A stretch of DNA of 40,812 bases from an uncultured Anaerobiospirillum sp. (GTDB lineage: Bacteria > Pseudomonadota > Gammaproteobacteria > Enterobacterales > Succinivibrionaceae): the NCBI GenBank assembly GCA_944392765.1, contig CALXXU010000016.1:1-40812 (forward strand), in the 5' to 3' direction. Below the pieces are notes generated by a model, which saw nothing but the letters and a program-made list of their open reading frames with translations, was not told where the DNA came from and made no database searches. Positions 15,094 to 23,712 of this stretch are shown piece by piece (the stretch's first letter is position 1; each line of letters starts with the position of its first letter). Made by a program: the position numbers and the translations under genes.

Positions 15094-16530
15094 TTAGTTA
15101 CTGCGCTCAACCTTAGGCCAGCGCGCACTCAATAAACCGGCCACTTGCACCACATTGCCCGCGCCTTGGGTTAACACGATATCGCCCTCAGTGCAGATCG
15201 AGTCCAAGAGCTCAGGAACCTCGGCCACCGTCTCGACAAAGTGCGGCTCGAGCTTGCCTAAGCTGCGAATGGAGTGGCACAGATGCCGCCCATCAACGCC
15301 CACGATCTTGTCTTCACCGGCCGGGTAAATCTCGACCATGATCAGGACGTCGACTAATTGCAGGACCTTGACAAAATCCTCATATAAATCGCGAGTACGG
15401 CTATAGCGATGCGGCTGGAACACCATGACTAAGCGCCGCTTCGGCCAGCCCTCACGGACTGCCTTGATAGTGGCCAGTACCTCCGATGGATGGTGGCCAT
15501 AATCGTCTACCAGGCTTATCACACCGTTAGGCGCCTTAAAGCGGCCATAGCGCTGGAATCTGCGGCCCACGCCTTCAAAATGCTCTAAAGCGCGCAAGAT
15601 GGCATCCTCAGGAATGCCCTCTTCTAAGGCCACCGCAATCGCAGCCGTGGCGTTTTTGGCCATATGCAAGCCTGGTAGCGCCAGCTTGACGTTGAGGTCG
15701 CTCTTGCCCTTGCGCTTAACGGTAAAGACCGAGCCTGCTTGGTGCTGGATATAGTGACACACCTGCAAATCGGCCTTATCACTGGTGCCGTAGGTGATCA
15801 CGGTACGGCCAATGCGCGGGATGATGCTCTGTACGGTAGGATCATCAATGCACACCACCGCCACGCCGTAGAATGGCAGATTGTGCAAGAATTGGACAAA
15901 GGTGTCAGTGAGCTTGGTGAAGTCACCGCCGTAGGTATCAAGGTGGTCAGCCTCAATATTGGTGACCACGGTCAGCATCGGCTGCAAGTGCAAAAACGAT
16001 GCGTCCGACTCATCGGCCTCGGCAATTAAAAAGCGGCTCGAGCCTAAGCGCGCATTGGTGCCAGCGCTATTGAGCAGGCCGCCAATAACAAAGGTTGGAT
16101 CCAGAGCCGCCTCGGCAAAGATCGAAGCGATAAGCGAGGTGGTCGTGGTCTTACCGTGAGTACCTGAGACCGCAATGCCATAGCGATAGCGCATCAGCTC
16201 GCCTAACATCTCGGCGCGGCGCACCACTGGAATACGCGCGGCGATCGCCGCATCCACCTCAGGATTGCCCTTATGAATCGCCGAGGAGACCACCACGACG
16301 CTGGCCCCGGCGACATTCTCGGCTTTGTGGCCGATAAAGATCTGAATCCCCAGACTCTCCAAACGTTGGGTTACCTTGCTTGCGGCAATGTCCGAGCCTG
16401 AAATGGTATAGCCCTCATTGAGCAAAACCTCGGCAATGCCCGACATGCCCGAGCCCCCAATACCCACAAAGTGAATGCGACGCACCTTGTGCATATGTGG
16501 CACGGCGTCAAAACTAGGTAATTTTTCCAT
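15094..16530 (-). CDS. murC: UDP-N-acetylmuramate--L-alanine ligase
   Basis: A 478-residue cytoplasmic ligase that adds the first amino acid of the peptidoglycan stem, using ATP. The N-terminal Rossmann motif [17 protein letters not shown] (about 20-36) binds the UDP-sugar, [13 protein letters not shown] (about 117) is the P-loop, and the central domain has [10 protein letters not shown]. Length matches the family. It follows murG after a 423-bp repeat-filled gap and precedes ftsQ by 19 bases. No ddl gene follows, although ddlB sits between murC and ftsQ in E. coli. Confidence 0.96.
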   Translation of the reverse strand: MEKLPSFDAVPHMHKVRRIHFVGIGGSGMSGIAEVLLNEGYTISGSDIAASKVTQRLESLGIQIFIGHKAENVAGASVVVVSSAIHKGNPEVDAAIAARIPVVRRAEMLGELMRYRYGIAVSGTHGKTTTTSLIASIFAEAALDPTFVIGGLLNSAGTNARLGSSRFLIAEADESDASFLHLQPMLTVVTNIEADHLDTYGGDFTKLTDTFVQFLHNLPFYGVAVVCIDDPTVQSIIPRIGRTVITYGTSDKADLQVCHYIQHQAGSVFTVKRKGKSDLNVKLALPGLHMAKNATAAIAVALEEGIPEDAILRALEHFEGVGRRFQRYGRFKAPNGVISLVDDYGHHPSEVLATIKAVREGWPKRRLVMVFQPHRYSRTRDLYEDFVKVLQLVDVLIMVEIYPAGEDKIVGVDGRHLCHSIRSLGKLEPHFVETVAEVPELLDSICTEGDIVLTQGAGNVVQVAGLLSARWPKVERSN

Positions 16531-16953
16531 AGCCCAACTTCTTCTGAGAGATTAGATCTGCAAACGCCCGATCTTAGTGGAAAAGTCCGCACATGACAAA
16601 TTCGTGCCGCCCTGGTGCCAGGGAGCCACTGCCCGCGCCGCGCCCCACTACCCGAGCCACGCCCACTACCAGAGCTGCGCCCCACTACCCGCGCCGCGCC
16701 CACTACCAGAGCTGCGCCCCACTACCCGCGCCGCACCCCACTACCCGAGCTGCGCCCACTACCAGAGCCGCGCCCCACTACCCGAGCCGCGCCCACTACC
16801 AGAGCTGCGCCCCACTACCCGAACCGCACCCCACTACCGTGGCCGTGCGCCACAGGCTTGGCCCGGCGCCAGGGCCTAACGTCGGCACCGTCGGTACGGC
16901 CCTGCAGGCTTGGGCCACTGACTTAGCCGTGGTTCCGACGGCTTAAGCCAGGC
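16531..16953. repeat. murG-murC gap filled by 18-19-bp tandem repeats
   Basis: A 423-bp gap. From about 16625 to 16850 it is a run of variants of CCCACTACCCGAGCCGCG alternating with CCCACTACCAGAGCTGCG, roughly a dozen units. Apparent plus-strand reading frames over it exist in three frames and are products of the repeat. The following 100 bp are GC-rich with no gene. Confidence 0.7.
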
Positions 16954-18027
16954 TTACTTATGTGCGGCCAGCTCAGCGATCACCTCACAGACGCGCTGGG
17001 TAGCATTGAGGTGCTCTAGGCTTGCAGCGCCTTGGGACATAGCGGCCAAAGTCTCAGGATCCCGGATTTCTTTGATCACAGCAGCCAGCTTGTCGGCGCT
17101 GAGCTCGGACTGGGCAATGAGCTTCGCGCCCCCGGCGTTGACCAAGGTCAACGCGTTCTTGGTCTGGTGATCGTCGACCGCTGTAGGGAGCGGCACTAAG
17201 ATCGCAGGCAGCTTCACAGCCGAAAGCTCCGAGATGGTGGAGGCACCAGCACGGCAAATGATTAAGTCGGCCTGACGATAGGCGGCGGCCATATCTTGGA
17301 TAAAGTCTGAGGTGGTCACCTCAAAGGCCGCGCCCTCATAGCGCTGCTTCGTCTTGTCACTTTGGCCTTGGCCACATTGATGGACCACACAAAGATCCTG
17401 GGCGTTAAGTTGCTTGAGGGCTTCGGGCACGCGCTCATTTAAAGCCTGAGCGCCCAAGGAACCGCCGATAATGAGGATATGAAGCTTGCCGTCAGGGTGG
17501 TTGAAGGTGCGCTCTTCTTTAAAGAGCTGCGCAATCTCGGCGCGTACCGGGTTGCCCACCGACTCAACCTTAGGGCCGCTAAAGGCCGCGCCCACACCTA
17601 AGAGAATCTTACGGGCAAAGCGCGCGAGGATACGGTTGGTCATACCAGCAGCGGCATTTTGCTCGTGCAAGATAAGCGGAATCCCGCTTAAGAAGGCCGC
17701 GACGCCACCAGGGCCTGAGGCATAACCACCAAAGCCAATCACGACATCAGGCTTAAATTGCTTGATGACCTGACGGGCCTGGGCAATGGCATGGGCCACC
17801 ATAAAAGGAGCCTTTAAGAGCGCGCCTAAACCATTGCGGCGTACGCCCTTAACGTCGATATAGTGAATGGTAATGCCCGCCGCTGGGACCACGCGCTCTT
17901 CAATGCGGCCGCGCGTCCCCAGCCACTCCACGCTATGGCCCTGCTCCTGTAAGGCTTTGACAATTGCTAAGGCCGGGAACACGTGACCGCCCGTACCGCC
18001 TGCCATCACTAAAACGCGTAATGCCAT
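16954..18027 (-). CDS. murG: UDP-GlcNAc:lipid I GlcNAc transferase
   Basis: A 357-residue membrane-associated GT28 glycosyltransferase that turns lipid I into lipid II. It begins with MALRVLVMAGGTGGHVFPA, the conserved donor-site G loop, and contains IGFGGYASGP, LILHEQNAAAGMTNR and GGSLGAQALNE. The C-terminal UDP-GlcNAc domain has ICRAGASTISEL. ATG 18027 follows GGGAGG. Length is normal (E. coli 355). Confidence 0.97.
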   Translation of the reverse strand: MALRVLVMAGGTGGHVFPALAIVKALQEQGHSVEWLGTRGRIEERVVPAAGITIHYIDVKGVRRNGLGALLKAPFMVAHAIAQARQVIKQFKPDVVIGFGGYASGPGGVAAFLSGIPLILHEQNAAAGMTNRILARFARKILLGVGAAFSGPKVESVGNPVRAEIAQLFKEERTFNHPDGKLHILIIGGSLGAQALNERVPEALKQLNAQDLCVVHQCGQGQSDKTKQRYEGAAFEVTTSDFIQDMAAAYRQADLIICRAGASTISELSAVKLPAILVPLPTAVDDHQTKNALTLVNAGGAKLIAQSELSADKLAAVIKEIRDPETLAAMSQGAASLEHLNATQRVCEVIAELAAHK

Positions 18028-18076
18028 CTTGGCCTCCCGACCAATTAATCAGTAGATTAAGTCAACTAGATTGAAG

Positions 18077-19213
18077 TCAACTATATTTGAGGTTGCCGAG
18101 CTTGTGGCTGCGCCATTCGTAGTCGATGCGCACCAAGAGCGCTAAGGCCCACATACATACCACCAAGGACGAACCGCCGTAGGAGATAAAAGGCAAGGTC
18201 AGGCCCTTGGTCGGCAGCGCGCCCGAGGCCGCGCCGATGTTAATCACAGTCTGCACGCACAGCATCACCGCCACGCCAAAGGCGACATAGCCCTGGTACT
18301 GCGAGCGCTGGCGCAAGATGCGCAGCGCAATCAACACCGCTTTAACCACGATAAAGAACTCGATGAAGATAACGCAGCTGACCCCGAAAAAGCCAAACTC
18401 CTCGCCCATAATGGCCATGACAAAGTCGGTGTGAGCCTCCGGCAGATAGCCTAGCTTGTGCACCGAGTGCCCTAGGCCCTCGCCCCAAAAGCCGCCTTGA
18501 CCAAAGGCCATCAGCGAATTGGTGAGCTGATAGCCGGTATCAAAGCGATCTTGCCACGGGTCTAAAAATGAGAGCACGCGCGACAGACGATAGGGCTGAA
18601 CCAAGATCAAAAGACCGCCCGTCAGCGCCAGGAATAACCCTGCGCATAAGTACTTGATAATGCCCGCGCCGCCCACAAAGAGGATGCCCATCGTAATGGC
18701 GGCGATCACCACGGTCGAACCAAAGTCTGGCTGCAGCAACAGCAGGATGCCCACCACCGTCATCATGCCCATAGGAATCAAGAAGCCCCGGATCTGATAG
18801 CGCACCTTGACGATCTGACGACAGGTGTAGCGCGAGAAAAACAAGATCCAAAAGAGCTTCAAAAACTCCGCCGGTTGCAAGTTGACCGGGCCTAAATCGA
18901 GCCAGCGCTTCGCGTCATTAATCTCGCGTCCCACCAGCAAGACCACGATTAAGAGCACGCCCACCACCGCCATGAGATACCACGACAGGTTAAACCAGGT
19001 GGCCGAGGGAATCGTGACCATCAGAAAAAACCAGACCAGGCCTACGCCACAAAAGATCACCTGGCGCTTCAAGTAAAAGTACTGATCGCCCGTGGAGGTG
19101 TAGGCCTCTTGGACCGAAGCCGAGGAGATAAGCACGATGGAAATCAGCAAGAGCAGCACGCAAGCAAAGATCAAGGAGCGATCAAAGGGCAAGCGTGGTG
19201 CTTTCTGCGACAT
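18077..19213 (-). CDS. ftsW: Septal peptidoglycan polymerase FtsW
   Basis: A SEDS-family membrane protein (378 residues) that polymerises lipid II at the septum together with FtsI. The start at 19213 (MSQKAPRLPFDRSL) follows AGGAA; the frame is open to 19273 inside murD, so a longer form is possible but less likely. About ten hydrophobic helices are visible, with the SEDS signatures LNLQPAEFLKLFW-like (NLQPAEFLKL), GEGLGHSVHKLGYLPEAHTDF and PLTFISYGGSS-like (PFISYGGSSLVV). It follows murD by 43 bases. Confidence 0.95.
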   Translation of the reverse strand: MSQKAPRLPFDRSLIFACVLLLLISIVLISSASVQEAYTSTGDQYFYLKRQVIFCGVGLVWFFLMVTIPSATWFNLSWYLMAVVGVLLIVVLLVGREINDAKRWLDLGPVNLQPAEFLKLFWILFFSRYTCRQIVKVRYQIRGFLIPMGMMTVVGILLLLQPDFGSTVVIAAITMGILFVGGAGIIKYLCAGLFLALTGGLLILVQPYRLSRVLSFLDPWQDRFDTGYQLTNSLMAFGQGGFWGEGLGHSVHKLGYLPEAHTDFVMAIMGEEFGFFGVSCVIFIEFFIVVKAVLIALRILRQRSQYQGYVAFGVAVMLCVQTVINIGAASGALPTKGLTLPFISYGGSSLVVCMWALALLVRIDYEWRSHKLGNLKYS

Positions 19214-19256
19214 TAATTTTCCTGAGCGCATGACCATTTCCATCTGAGGCCTCAAC

Positions 19257-20888
19257 CTAGGCCTTCTTGGCACGCAGCTTGGCGCTATGAGACTTATGGC
19301 CGCCCCGTACCGTCTTCTTAGGCTCAGCCTTGGCCTCAGTGACCTTTGGCTCGGCCTTTACTTCGGCCTTGGTCTCAGCCTTAGGCTCGGCCTTTACTTC
19401 GGCCTTGGTCTCAGCCTTAGGCTCGGCCTTAGCCTCAGTGACCTTAGGCTCGACCTTAGCCTCAGCCTTGGTCTCAGTCTTAGCCTCGGCCTTAGGCTCT
19501 GGGGCCTTAACCGGCTCGGCCTTTGGTGGTAAGACGATGCGGTCATGCTCGGAGTTGAGGTTGTTGACCAAGTTGACGAAGACGCGGCCGCGCTCGTCAA
19601 AGCCCTTGAACTGGTCAAAGGACGAGCAAGCTGGGCTCAGTAAGATCGCCTGGCCATTGTGGGCCTCAGCAAAAGCCATGCGAATGGCTTGACGCATATT
19701 GAGTACGCCGACACAGCGCTCTGGGTCTAAGGCTAAGATCTTGTCAGCGTCGCGGCCAAAGCAGTAGACCTTGGTCACTTCCTTGCCGATAAAGCGCTTT
19801 AATGGGGTGAAGTCCTGACCCTTGCCAATACCGCCCGCAAGCAGAATGATGCCTTCAGGATAGCGTGGGGCTAAGCCATTGATCGCGGCTTCGGCCGAGG
19901 CGACGTTGGTGGCCTTGGAGTCGTTGTAGAAGGAGACGCCATCTAAGATGCGCACTAATTGGCAACGGTGCTCTAAGCCCGTAAAGGTCTTTAAGGCCTG
20001 AATCTGGACGTCGCGCGGAATCCCTAAGGCGTCAGCTAAGGCCATAGCGGCTAAGGCATTGAGCTCATTGTGCGAGCCACAGATCGTAAGATCGCGCACG
20101 TCTAACACCCGCTGGCCATTGATGCATAAATAGGCGGTGTTGGCGCCTACCTCGCGTCCGTACTCCTGATTATCCAGACCGAAGCTGGCGAAGATCCGCT
20201 CCTTTTCGGCTGGATCTTGCGGATAGGTGCGGGCATCGTCGCGATTGACGATAATCTTGTCGCAGCACTTGAAGATGCGGCGCTTAGCCTCAGCGTACTT
20301 TTCTAAGTCACCATCGTAGCGATCTAAGTGGTCCTCGGAGACATTGAGGATGACACCGGCATCAAGGTGCAAGCTTGAGGTCGTCTCCAGCTCAAAGCTC
20401 GAGAGCTCTAAGACATAGGTGTCGATGCGCGGCGAGAGAATGTCAAAGACAGCATGGCCGAAGTTGGCGCCGATCGCAGCACGGGCACCGGCCTTTTCTA
20501 ACATAAAGCCCACTAAGGCGGTCACGGTCGACTTGCCATTGGAGCCGGTGATACCGACCACGCGGGCCTTGCCGTTGACTTCGCTCGCGAAGAGCTCGAT
20601 ATCGCCCACGATCTCCACGCCCGCCTCTTGGGCGGCCTTGATTGCAGGTAAATTGATGGACAGACCAGGGCTGACCACCAACATGTCATAGCGGGCTAAG
20701 ACCTCTGGGTCTAATGGGCCAAGCTTCAAATCCACGCCCGAAGGTACTTCCTCGGCGTAAGGAGGATTGTTGCGGGTATCGAAAATCGAGAGCTGCTTGA
20801 TGTCGTGCTTTAATAAGTAGGTCACGACCGATACGTTGGAGATGCCTAAGCCAATAACGGCAATCTTCTTGCCTTGAATGCGGTTCAT
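19257..20888 (-). CDS. murD: UDP-N-acetylmuramoyl-L-alanine--D-glutamate ligase with Lys/Glu/Ala tail
   Basis: Adds D-Glu to UDP-MurNAc-L-Ala. The ligase part (about 1-453) has IAVIGLGISNVSV, the P-loop GITGSNGKSTVTALV (about 115), LNVSEDHLDRYDG and SPACSSFDQFKGFDERG, and matches the normal length of about 440. A 90-residue tail (454-543) follows, made of repeated KAEPKAETKAEV-type units with alternating Lys and Glu and a basic end (HKSHSAKLRAKKA). The tail is encoded by DNA repeats and is not part of known MurD folds. ATG 20888 has a weak AGGA site. A possible scaffold or anchoring role for the tail is a guess. Confidence 0.95.
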   Translation of the reverse strand: MNRIQGKKIAVIGLGISNVSVVTYLLKHDIKQLSIFDTRNNPPYAEEVPSGVDLKLGPLDPEVLARYDMLVVSPGLSINLPAIKAAQEAGVEIVGDIELFASEVNGKARVVGITGSNGKSTVTALVGFMLEKAGARAAIGANFGHAVFDILSPRIDTYVLELSSFELETTSSLHLDAGVILNVSEDHLDRYDGDLEKYAEAKRRIFKCCDKIIVNRDDARTYPQDPAEKERIFASFGLDNQEYGREVGANTAYLCINGQRVLDVRDLTICGSHNELNALAAMALADALGIPRDVQIQALKTFTGLEHRCQLVRILDGVSFYNDSKATNVASAEAAINGLAPRYPEGIILLAGGIGKGQDFTPLKRFIGKEVTKVYCFGRDADKILALDPERCVGVLNMRQAIRMAFAEAHNGQAILLSPACSSFDQFKGFDERGRVFVNLVNNLNSEHDRIVLPPKAEPVKAPEPKAEAKTETKAEAKVEPKVTEAKAEPKAETKAEVKAEPKAETKAEVKAEPKVTEAKAEPKKTVRGGHKSHSAKLRAKKA

Positions 20889-21130
20889 TTATCAAAAATC
20901 CTGTGAGTTAACGCCGCAGCGGCGGCCGCAGGCGGCAGAACGCGGCTGCCGCAGGTGGCAGAACGCGGCTGCCGCAGGTGGCAGAACGCGGCTGCCGCAG
21001 GTGGCAGAACGCGGCTGCCGCAGGTGGCAGAACGCGGCTGCGGCAGGTGGCAGAACGCGGCTGCGGCAGGCGGCAGAACGCGGCGGCCGCAGGTAGCAGA
21101 ACGCGGCGGCCGCAGGCGGCGTTGGGGCGC
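20889..21130. repeat. mraY-murD gap: 23-bp tandem repeat
   Basis: About eight or nine units with a 23-bp period, such as GGCTGCCGCAGGTGGCAGAA, run from about 20920 to 21118. Each unit holds the imperfect palindrome CTGCC/GGCAG. Later units drift (CTGCGGCAGG, CGGCCGCAGGTAGC). Units abut directly, with no unique spacers, so it is a minisatellite. In the mRNA it would form a row of short hairpins upstream of murD. Confidence 0.75.
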
Positions 21131-22213
21131 TTAACGTAGCTTTAAGGTGACTAAGCCTAAGAGCACTAAGACGAGGCTGACAATCCAGAAGCGGACAATC
21201 ACGCGGGGCTCAGGCCAACCGCCCTTTTCAAAGTGGTGGTGAATCGGCGCCATGCGGAAAATGCGCACGCCGCGCAGTCTAAAGGAGCCCACCTGCAAGA
21301 TAACCGAGAGCGTCTCTAAGACGAAAATACCGCCCATGATAAAGAGCAAGAGCTCCTCACGGATTAAGACGGCAATCATGCCTAAGGTCGCACCTAAGGA
21401 TAAGGAGCCGACATCGCCCATGAAGACCTCGGCTGGATAGGTGTTAAACCATAAAAAGCCCAGGCCCGCGCCAATAATGGCGACACAGGCCACGATCATC
21501 TCGGTGGCGAGCGGCACATATGGGATATAGAGGTAGCTGGCGAAATTGTAATTGGAGGTCGCCCAGGCCACGATACCTAAGCCGGCCGCTACCGTGATCG
21601 TAATCAGGATGGCCAGGCCATCTAAGCCGTCGGTGAGGTTGACCGCGTTACTTGAACCCGTGAGCACAAAGTAAGTGAGCGGAATGATTAAAAAGCCAAT
21701 ATCTGGCATGAAGTTCTTAAAGAACGGCACCACAAAGGTGGTCTCGGCCGGGCTTTGGGCAAAGCCATAAATGCAGCAGCCTAAGGCTAAGGCCAAGGCC
21801 GACTGCCAGAAGTATTTGTATTTCGCCCGCAGGCCTTGCGGATTGTGGCGCACCACCTTTAAGTAGTCGTCAGCAAAGCCAATTAAGCCGTAGCCTACCA
21901 CCGTGACCACCACGTACCAGACGTAGATATTATCAAGGCGCGCCCAGAGCAAGATGGTCAGGACAATAGTGGAGTTGATTAAGACACCACCCATCGTCGG
22001 AGTACCCTGCTTCTTTAAGTGGCTCTCTGGGCCATCCTTACGTACTACCTGCCCAAAGTGCATCACTTGCAGCTTGGCAATAGTCATAGGCCCGAGCATC
22101 AGCGAGAGCACTAAGGCCGTGAGCAAGGCGCACACCGCACGCACGGTCAAATATTCTAAAACGCGGAAGGTCGGCACATATTGGCTCAGCCATTCTGCGA
22201 GCATGACAACCAT
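21131..22213 (-). CDS. mraY: Phospho-MurNAc-pentapeptide transferase MraY
   Basis: A 360-residue integral membrane enzyme that transfers phospho-MurNAc-pentapeptide to undecaprenyl phosphate to make lipid I. The family motifs are GTPTMGG (about 50), FADDYLKV with the metal-binding Asp pair (about 115), [29 protein letters not shown] and the cytosolic [11 protein letters not shown]. Ten transmembrane helices are expected from the hydrophobicity. ATG 22213 follows GAGGAG by 7 bases. Length equals that of E. coli MraY. Confidence 0.97.
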   Translation of the reverse strand: MVVMLAEWLSQYVPTFRVLEYLTVRAVCALLTALVLSLMLGPMTIAKLQVMHFGQVVRKDGPESHLKKQGTPTMGGVLINSTIVLTILLWARLDNIYVWYVVVTVVGYGLIGFADDYLKVVRHNPQGLRAKYKYFWQSALALALGCCIYGFAQSPAETTFVVPFFKNFMPDIGFLIIPLTYFVLTGSSNAVNLTDGLDGLAILITITVAAGLGIVAWATSNYNFASYLYIPYVPLATEMIVACVAIIGAGLGFLWFNTYPAEVFMGDVGSLSLGATLGMIAVLIREELLLFIMGGIFVLETLSVILQVGSFRLRGVRIFRMAPIHHHFEKGGWPEPRVIVRFWIVSLVLVLLGLVTLKLR

Positions 22214-22230
22214 GACAAGTCTCCTCGACT

Positions 22231-23712
22231 TTATTTGCTAAGTTGATCTAATTGCGCGCCCAGCTCTAACAGCGCGGCCACGACCTTTTCCATATGCATG
22301 GCATGCGAGCCCTTGATGAGGCAGGTGACCTGATGTCCCTGCGCGAGCTCAGCTTTAATGGTCGCACTAAGCCGTGGAATCAGCTCTTCGTGGGAGGCAC
22401 TGTGGCTTGCGTTCGTAACCACCTTATCAGCGGCATCACATAAGTTAATCGCGGCAATCGCCTCTTGTGACAGTGGGCCTAAGGCCAAGAAAGCGTCGAC
22501 GCGCGTGCACGCGGCCTCACCAACCTTATAGTGCAGCTGTGCTGCGGCATCGCCCAGCTCGCCCATATCACCAAAGACCATAACGCGGGAGCCTTGGCAC
22601 TGCTTTAAAGTATCTAAAGCGGCGATCACCGCATTAAAGCTAGCGTTATAGGCATCATCGATTACGGTTAAACCACAGGCAAAGCGGTGTGGAGTGAGGC
22701 GCCCAGAAAGATTTGAGCTTGCCACCAGGCCTGCCACAATCTGCTCAGGCGTTGCGCCCATGACGCGTCCTAAGAGGGCAGCGCCCGCTGCATTGATGGC
22801 GTTATGGCGGCCTAAGGTCTTAAGGGTGACCGTCTCGTTAAGCTCCAGGCCCGGCACGGTGCAGGTCAGAGTAAAGCTGAGTTCATCGCCCGTTTGGCCA
22901 ATAGCGCTGACGCGCATCGTGGCGTCCTCACTTTCGCCAAAGCTCAAAAGGCGTCCCTGCTTTAACTGCGTCGAAAAATCTTGTTGCCACTGATGCCACC
23001 ATGGGCTATCGCACGGCACAATGCCAATGCCTCGGCCCAATGGCAGCTTGCCATCGTCATTTCGTTCTGGGAAGCGGGCAAAGAGATTGGTCAAAAGCTC
23101 GCTTTTGCCCTGATAGACGCCCTCACGCGAGCCAAAGCCCTCAATATGGGCCGCGCCGACATTGGTAATAAGGGCAAAGTCCGACTCGACAAATTCAGCG
23201 GTGCGCGCGATATCTAAGAGGTGGCTGGCGCCCTGCTCAATCACGGCGTATTGATGCTCAGGCTGCAAACGAAGCAAGGTCAGGGGCACGCCCACGTCAT
23301 TATTGAAGTTGCCCTTGGTCGCTAAGGTCGCGCCGCACTGACTTAAGATCGCAGCGGTCATCTCCTTGACCGTAGTCTTACCACACGAGCCGGTAATGGC
23401 GCACACCAAGGCCTGGCTCTTACGGCGCACCAGCTGGCCGCACTTACCTAATAAGCGCAGGGTATGCGGGCAGGCGACCTTAACGGCGCTCGTCTCAGCC
23501 GTATCCGGGCGGCTGCTAGCGTAGGCGACTGCGCCTTGAGCTAACGCTCCGGCAATAAAATCATGGCCATCAAAGCGCTCACCCTTGAGCGGCACAAAGA
23601 GGCACTGCGGGCCAATTTCTTGGGAATTGGTCGACACCGTAGCAATGGCTTGCTCTGAGCGCGTCTCAAGGCGCGCCAGCTGAGCTAATTCTTTTAGGGT
23701 GAAAGTAATCAC
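22231..23712 (-). CDS. murF: UDP-MurNAc-tripeptide--D-Ala-D-Ala ligase
   Basis: A 493-residue ATP-dependent ligase that completes the UDP-MurNAc pentapeptide. It has the P-loop [13 protein letters not shown] (about 109), [15 protein letters not shown], a central [12 protein letters not shown] and the C-terminal [12 protein letters not shown] and FGDMGELG. The GTG start overlaps the murE stop codon by one base (TAGTG), which suggests translational coupling. It is slightly longer than E. coli MurF (452). Confidence 0.96.
   Translation of the reverse strand: MITFTLKELAQLARLETRSEQAIATVSTNSQEIGPQCLFVPLKGERFDGHDFIAGALAQGAVAYASSRPDTAETSAVKVACPHTLRLLGKCGQLVRRKSQALVCAITGSCGKTTVKEMTAAILSQCGATLATKGNFNNDVGVPLTLLRLQPEHQYAVIEQGASHLLDIARTAEFVESDFALITNVGAAHIEGFGSREGVYQGKSELLTNLFARFPERNDDGKLPLGRGIGIVPCDSPWWHQWQQDFSTQLKQGRLLSFGESEDATMRVSAIGQTGDELSFTLTCTVPGLELNETVTLKTLGRHNAINAAGAALLGRVMGATPEQIVAGLVASSNLSGRLTPHRFACGLTVIDDAYNASFNAVIAALDTLKQCQGSRVMVFGDMGELGDAAAQLHYKVGEAACTRVDAFLALGPLSQEAIAAINLCDAADKVVTNASHSASHEELIPRLSATIKAELAQGHQVTCLIKGSHAMHMEKVVAALLELGAQLDQLSK

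Noticed and set aside
16577-16946. Plus-strand proline/arginine-rich reading frames
   Set aside because: Open in three frames at once because of the 18-19-bp repeat; no ribosome-binding site and no family.
20920-21118. Possible CRISPR array
   Set aside because: The 23-bp units abut without unique spacers and no cas genes are near; it is a tandem minisatellite.
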